Positions 55,003-58,035 of a stretch of 58,035 bases of DNA are shown piece by piece. The DNA is from Streptosporangiales bacterium (GTDB lineage Bacteria > Actinomycetota > Actinomycetes > Streptosporangiales > WHSR01). Below the pieces are notes generated by a model. That model was not told where the DNA came from. It saw only the letters and a program-made list of their open reading frames with translations, and did not search any database. Made by a program: the position numbers and the translations under genes. Position 1 is the stretch's first letter; each line of letters begins with the position of its first letter. The stretch is from contig WHSR01000024.1 of assembly GCA_009379995.1 (NCBI GenBank), positions 1-58,035 of the forward strand, in the 5' to 3' direction.

Positions 55003-57678
55003 CTAGGCGCGCACCCGGTCCGCGACGGCGCGTTGGACTTCCTGCAGCGCCTCCGGGACCGCGAGACCATCGCTGCCACCGCCCTGGGCGAGGTCGTCTC
55101 TGCCGCCTCCGCCGCCGCCGAGGGTCTTGGCCGCGACGCGGACGATCTCGCCGGCCTTGATGCCGCGCTCGCGGGCCGCCTCGTTGGTGGTGACCACGAT
55201 GACGGGCCTATCGTTCGTGGCTAGGCCGGTGATCGCCACAACGGCGGGTCGTCCCTGGAGGCGTTCGCGGACATCCGAGACAAGCTTGCGTAGCTCGTCG
55301 ACGGAGGCGCCGTCGGAGACGTGGTGGGTGACGACCGCAACCCCGTGAACGTCGGTGGGGTTGGCGGCCAGTCCAGCCGCGGCCTGGAGTACCTGGGCAG
55401 AACGCAGCCGCTCTAGTTCGCGTTCGGCTTCGCGGAGGCGGACGACAAGCTGCGCCGCCCGGTCCGGCAGCTCTTCGGGACGCGTCTTGAGCTGCTCGGA
55501 AAGCTGCGAGACAAGCACGCTCTCCTTCGCGAGGAACCGGAACGCGTCGATCCCCACCAGCGCGTCGACCCGGCGTACGCCGGCACCGATAGAGGATTCG
55601 CCGAGCAGCTTGATCACGCCGAGCTGGCCGGACCGGTGAACGTGGGTGCCGCCGCACAGCTCCCGGGAGTAGTCGCCGATCTCGACTACCCGCACCTGGT
55701 CGCCGTACTTCTCGCCGAACATGGCGAGAGCGCCCAATGCTCGAGCCTGCTGCAGGCTTGTGCTGAAGTCGTGAACCTCGAGGTTCTCCGCGAGGGCGGC
55801 GTTGACTTCCTCCTCGACGTCCTGGAGCACCGACGGTGGCACAGCGCCTGGGGCGGTGAAGTCGAACCGGAAGCGGCCGGGCGAGTTCTCCGAGCCTGCC
55901 TGCGCCGCCGACTCGCCGAGGGCCCGGCGGAACCCGGCGTGGACCATGTGGGTGGCGCTGTGCGACCGCGAGATGGCGCGGCGCCGCTCCACGTCGATTT
56001 CGGCGTACGCAGCGGCGTCAAGGTGCGCCTCACCCCGGCGGACCTTGGCCCGGTGCACGATCAGGCCGGGCAGCGGCTGTTGCACGTCGAACACCTCAAG
56101 CTCGGCGCCGCTGTCCAGCCGAATCAGGCCGTGGTCGGCGAGCTGGCCACCGCCCTCGGCGTAGAACGGGGTGCGGTCGAGCACCACCTCGACCGCTTCC
56201 CCCGCGCTCGCCGCCGGCACCGAAGCGCCACCAACGAGCAGGCCGACGATCCGCGCCTCCCCGGCCAGTTCCTCATACCCGGTGAAAACCGCACCGCCGA
56301 AGCTGTCGCGTACCTCCCGGTAGACGCCGGGGTCGGTGGCGCCGGCCTTACGGCGCTGCGCGTCCTCCTTGCCCCGCAGCCGCTGTTCGGCCATGAGCCG
56401 GCGGAAGCCTTCCTCGTCCACCGACAGCCCTTGCTCGGCCGCCATTTCCAGGGTGAGGTCGATGGGAAAGCCGTAGGTGTCGTGCAGGGTGAACGCCTGC
56501 TCCCCAGCCAGGGTCGCCGCGCCGCGACGCTTGGTCTCCGCAGCTGCCGTGTCGAAGATCTGCGTCCCGGTTCGCAGCGTCTGCAGAAACGAGGTTTCCT
56601 CGGCCACGGCGATCGCGTCGATCCGACCCCGGTCCGTATCCAGCTCCGGGTATTGCGGGCGCATCACCTCGATCGTGGTCGCGACCAACTCATGCATCGC
56701 CGGTTCGGTGGCGCCGAGCAGGCGCGCGTTGCGGATCGCGCGTCGCATGATCCGCCGCAACACGTAGCCGCGTCCCTCGTTGGCAGGGGTGACACCGTCG
56801 CCGATGAGCATCACGGCGGTGCGCACGTGGTCGGCTACCACACGCAACGACACATCGTCCTTCGGGTCGGCGCCGTACCTGCTGCCGGTCAGCTCGCCCG
56901 CCCGGTCCAGAATCGGACGGCTGGTGTCGATCTCGTACAGGTTGTCAACGCCCTGGAGAAGCATCGCCAGGCGTTCCAGCCCAAGGCCGGTGTCGATGTT
57001 CTTCTTCGGCAGCTCCCCGAGGATCGGGTAGTCCTTCTTCGCCGGCCCTTCACCCCTGATGTACTGCATGAACACCAGGTTCCACAGCTCCAGGTATCGC
57101 TCCTCGCTGGCCTCGGGGCCGCCGTCGGGACCGTACTCCGGGCCGCGGTCGTAGCAGATCTCCGAGCACGGACCGCACGGGCCGGGCACGCCCATGGACC
57201 AGAAGTTCTCCTCCATCCCCAGCCGCTGGATCCGCTCCGCGGGTACGCCCACCACACGCCGCCAAATGTCCTCGGCCTCGTCGTCGTCGAGGTAGATGGT
57301 GATCCACAGCCTCGACTCCGGCAGACCGTACCCTCCCTCGGCCACCGGCTTGGTGAGCAGCTCCCAGGCCAGCGGGATCGCCTTCTCCTTGAAGTAGTCA
57401 CCGAAGGAGAAGTTCCCGCACATCTGAAAGAACGACCCGTGGCGCGTCGTCTTCCCCACGTCCTCGATGTCCACGGTGCGCACGCACTTCTGCACACTCG
57501 TAGCGCGCGGGAACGGCGGCGTGGCCTCTCCCAGGAAGTACGGCTTGAACGGCACCATGCCGGCGTTGACCAGCAGCAGCGTCGGGTCGTCTGCGATCAG
57601 CGGGGCCGACTCGACCACCGTGTGGTCGCGCTCTTCGAAGTAGCCGAGCCAACGCCTGCGGATCTCTGCCGACAACAT
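55003..57678 (-). CDS. alaS: Alanyl-tRNA synthetase, full length
   Basis: 891 residues with all domains: class II core ([41 protein letters not shown]), tRNA-recognition helices, the editing domain with SHSATHMVH and CGGTHV, and a C-terminal DHHA1 part with a Gly-rich [15 protein letters not shown]. It looks active and close to the main actinobacterial type. The usual ruvX and mltG neighbours are absent; the next gene downstream is the MBL gene. It is therefore probably a second copy or a relocated gene, perhaps serving a tRNA-dependent pathway or self-resistance. Confidence 0.95.
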   Translation of the reverse strand: MLSAEIRRRWLGYFEERDHTVVESAPLIADDPTLLLVNAGMVPFKPYFLGEATPPFPRATSVQKCVRTVDIEDVGKTTRHGSFFQMCGNFSFGDYFKEKAIPLAWELLTKPVAEGGYGLPESRLWITIYLDDDEAEDIWRRVVGVPAERIQRLGMEENFWSMGVPGPCGPCSEICYDRGPEYGPDGGPEASEERYLELWNLVFMQYIRGEGPAKKDYPILGELPKKNIDTGLGLERLAMLLQGVDNLYEIDTSRPILDRAGELTGSRYGADPKDDVSLRVVADHVRTAVMLIGDGVTPANEGRGYVLRRIMRRAIRNARLLGATEPAMHELVATTIEVMRPQYPELDTDRGRIDAIAVAEETSFLQTLRTGTQIFDTAAAETKRRGAATLAGEQAFTLHDTYGFPIDLTLEMAAEQGLSVDEEGFRRLMAEQRLRGKEDAQRRKAGATDPGVYREVRDSFGGAVFTGYEELAGEARIVGLLVGGASVPAASAGEAVEVVLDRTPFYAEGGGQLADHGLIRLDSGAELEVFDVQQPLPGLIVHRAKVRRGEAHLDAAAYAEIDVERRRAISRSHSATHMVHAGFRRALGESAAQAGSENSPGRFRFDFTAPGAVPPSVLQDVEEEVNAALAENLEVHDFSTSLQQARALGALAMFGEKYGDQVRVVEIGDYSRELCGGTHVHRSGQLGVIKLLGESSIGAGVRRVDALVGIDAFRFLAKESVLVSQLSEQLKTRPEELPDRAAQLVVRLREAERELERLRSAQVLQAAAGLAANPTDVHGVAVVTHHVSDGASVDELRKLVSDVRERLQGRPAVVAITGLATNDRPVIVVTTNEAARERGIKAGEIVRVAAKTLGGGGGGRDDLAQGGGSDGLAVPEALQEVQRAVADRVRA

Positions 57679-57954
57679 CGGTGCCTTCCCAAGATTGCTC
57701 TACGTCGCGAAAGATGAGGCCAGGTGACGGGCGATTCGGGCGCCCAGCCTGCACCATAGGCACCCCATCGTAGGCCGACGAACCCATCTCGCACTCGTCA
57801 GTTTATTGCGAAGCTCCTGGCAGCGGGTTCACCCGCGCGTGCCGCCCTCGGGCTGCCGCAAGGCGTATTTCTTATTGACGCCTAATCCGGACGAACCTAG
57901 TGTCGTGACGTATGTTTTTCTTTAGTTTTTGTTTCTTGTGCGTGATAATGGTGT

Positions 57955-58035
57955 ATGCCGAATCGCGTACGGGTGCTGACGGTGTCGGATAGCGACCGGG
58001 TGGAGCTGGAGCGGCGGGCCAGGGATCGGGGGGCC
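57955..58035 (+). mobile_element. IS630-type transposase, first 27 codons (cut by window edge)
   Basis: ATG 57955 begins MPNRVRVLTVSDSDRVELER, the opening of actinobacterial IS630-family transposases with an N-terminal helix-turn-helix. The preceding 60-70 bp are unusually AT-rich (57915-57950), unlike the host. TAGTGTCGTGACG at about 57899-57911 may be the left end of the element. The 276 bp between alaS and this start contain nothing else I can support. Confidence 0.8.

Noticed and set aside
51638..57954. RiPP precursor peptide gene near SpaB_C
   Set aside because: No short frame with a ribosome site and a Ser/Thr/Cys-rich core was convincing in the gaps between these genes.
47883..58035. 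Second attachment site (repeat of the tRNA-His 3' end)
   Set aside because: I looked for the T-arm and acceptor sequence downstream and did not see it; a computed search would be decisive.

Overview
This is a 58 kb stretch of high-GC actinobacterial chromosome. The case for that is GC-rich third codon positions, frequent GTG and TTG starts, a WhiB-type regulator, a DUF2637 protein next to an integrase, a DUF2510 protein, a WXG100/DUF1023 pair, and many promoters of the form TAnnnT, about 7 nt, then the start codon (leaderless transcripts). The genus cannot be fixed from sequence alone; a Streptosporangiales- or Thermomonosporaceae-like actinomycete is a guess.

Layout. (1) 1-6.1 kb: the tail of an unknown gene, a palindromic element, then a formate dehydrogenase operon (fdhA-fdhE-fdhB-NrfD). 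The fdhA gene reads through an in-frame TGA (958-960) as selenocysteine, with a hairpin 11 nt downstream. (2) 6.1-10.3 kb: two paralogous, internally duplicated membrane proteins, a small membrane protein, an ArsR regulator and a broken small gene. (3) 10.3-20.6 kb: quinone oxidoreductase, secreted zincin, flavin reductase, and an acid-activation block (three acyl-CoA ligases, YciI, MBL protein, dienelactone hydrolase). (4) 20.7-28.8 kb: hydrolases and catabolic enzymes, two of them frameshifted, with a methyltransferase/AraC divergent pair. (5) 28.9-31.4 kb: a small type-VII-secretion-type module. (6) 31.4-39.9 kb: an SDR/phosphotransferase/FadD operon, an amidase plus superinfection-immunity pair, secreted sugar dehydrogenase and lipase, and TetR. 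(7) 39.9-42.2 kb: a GH3 remnant and an AbiE toxin-antitoxin pair with a deleted toxin. (8) 42.3-47.8 kb: phytase-like esterase, a MocR/PNPOx divergent pair, a DUF2510 protein and oligoribonuclease. (9) 47.8-51.5 kb: tRNA-His followed by integrase, excisionase, WhiB and DUF2637, which look like the remains of an integrative element. (10) 51.0-57.7 kb: a deleted methyltransferase, a YqcI/YcgG-ferredoxin fusion, a standalone LanB C-terminal (SpaB_C) protein, a large MBL-fold enzyme and a full-length alanyl-tRNA synthetase. (11) From 57.955 kb: the first codons of an IS630-type transposase.

The region most likely to hold something undescribed is 51.0-57.7 kb. There a heme-oxygenase-type N-hydroxylase homologue with its own [2Fe-2S] domain, an MBL enzyme translationally coupled to a LanB elimination-domain protein, and an aminoacyl-tRNA synthetase sit together beside a tRNA-integrated element. 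The pattern suggests tRNA-dependent natural-product chemistry, but two of its genes carry lesions. Other notable signals are a palindromic element placed 10 bp after two separate stop codons in the same sense orientation, and a TGATGGA heptamer repeated four times at exactly 11-bp intervals.

Many accessory genes are disrupted (10.1, 20.9, 21.4, 26.4, 40.0, 41.9, 51.3 and 52.4 kb). The internal deletions are real decay; the single-base shifts could be decay or sequencing error.
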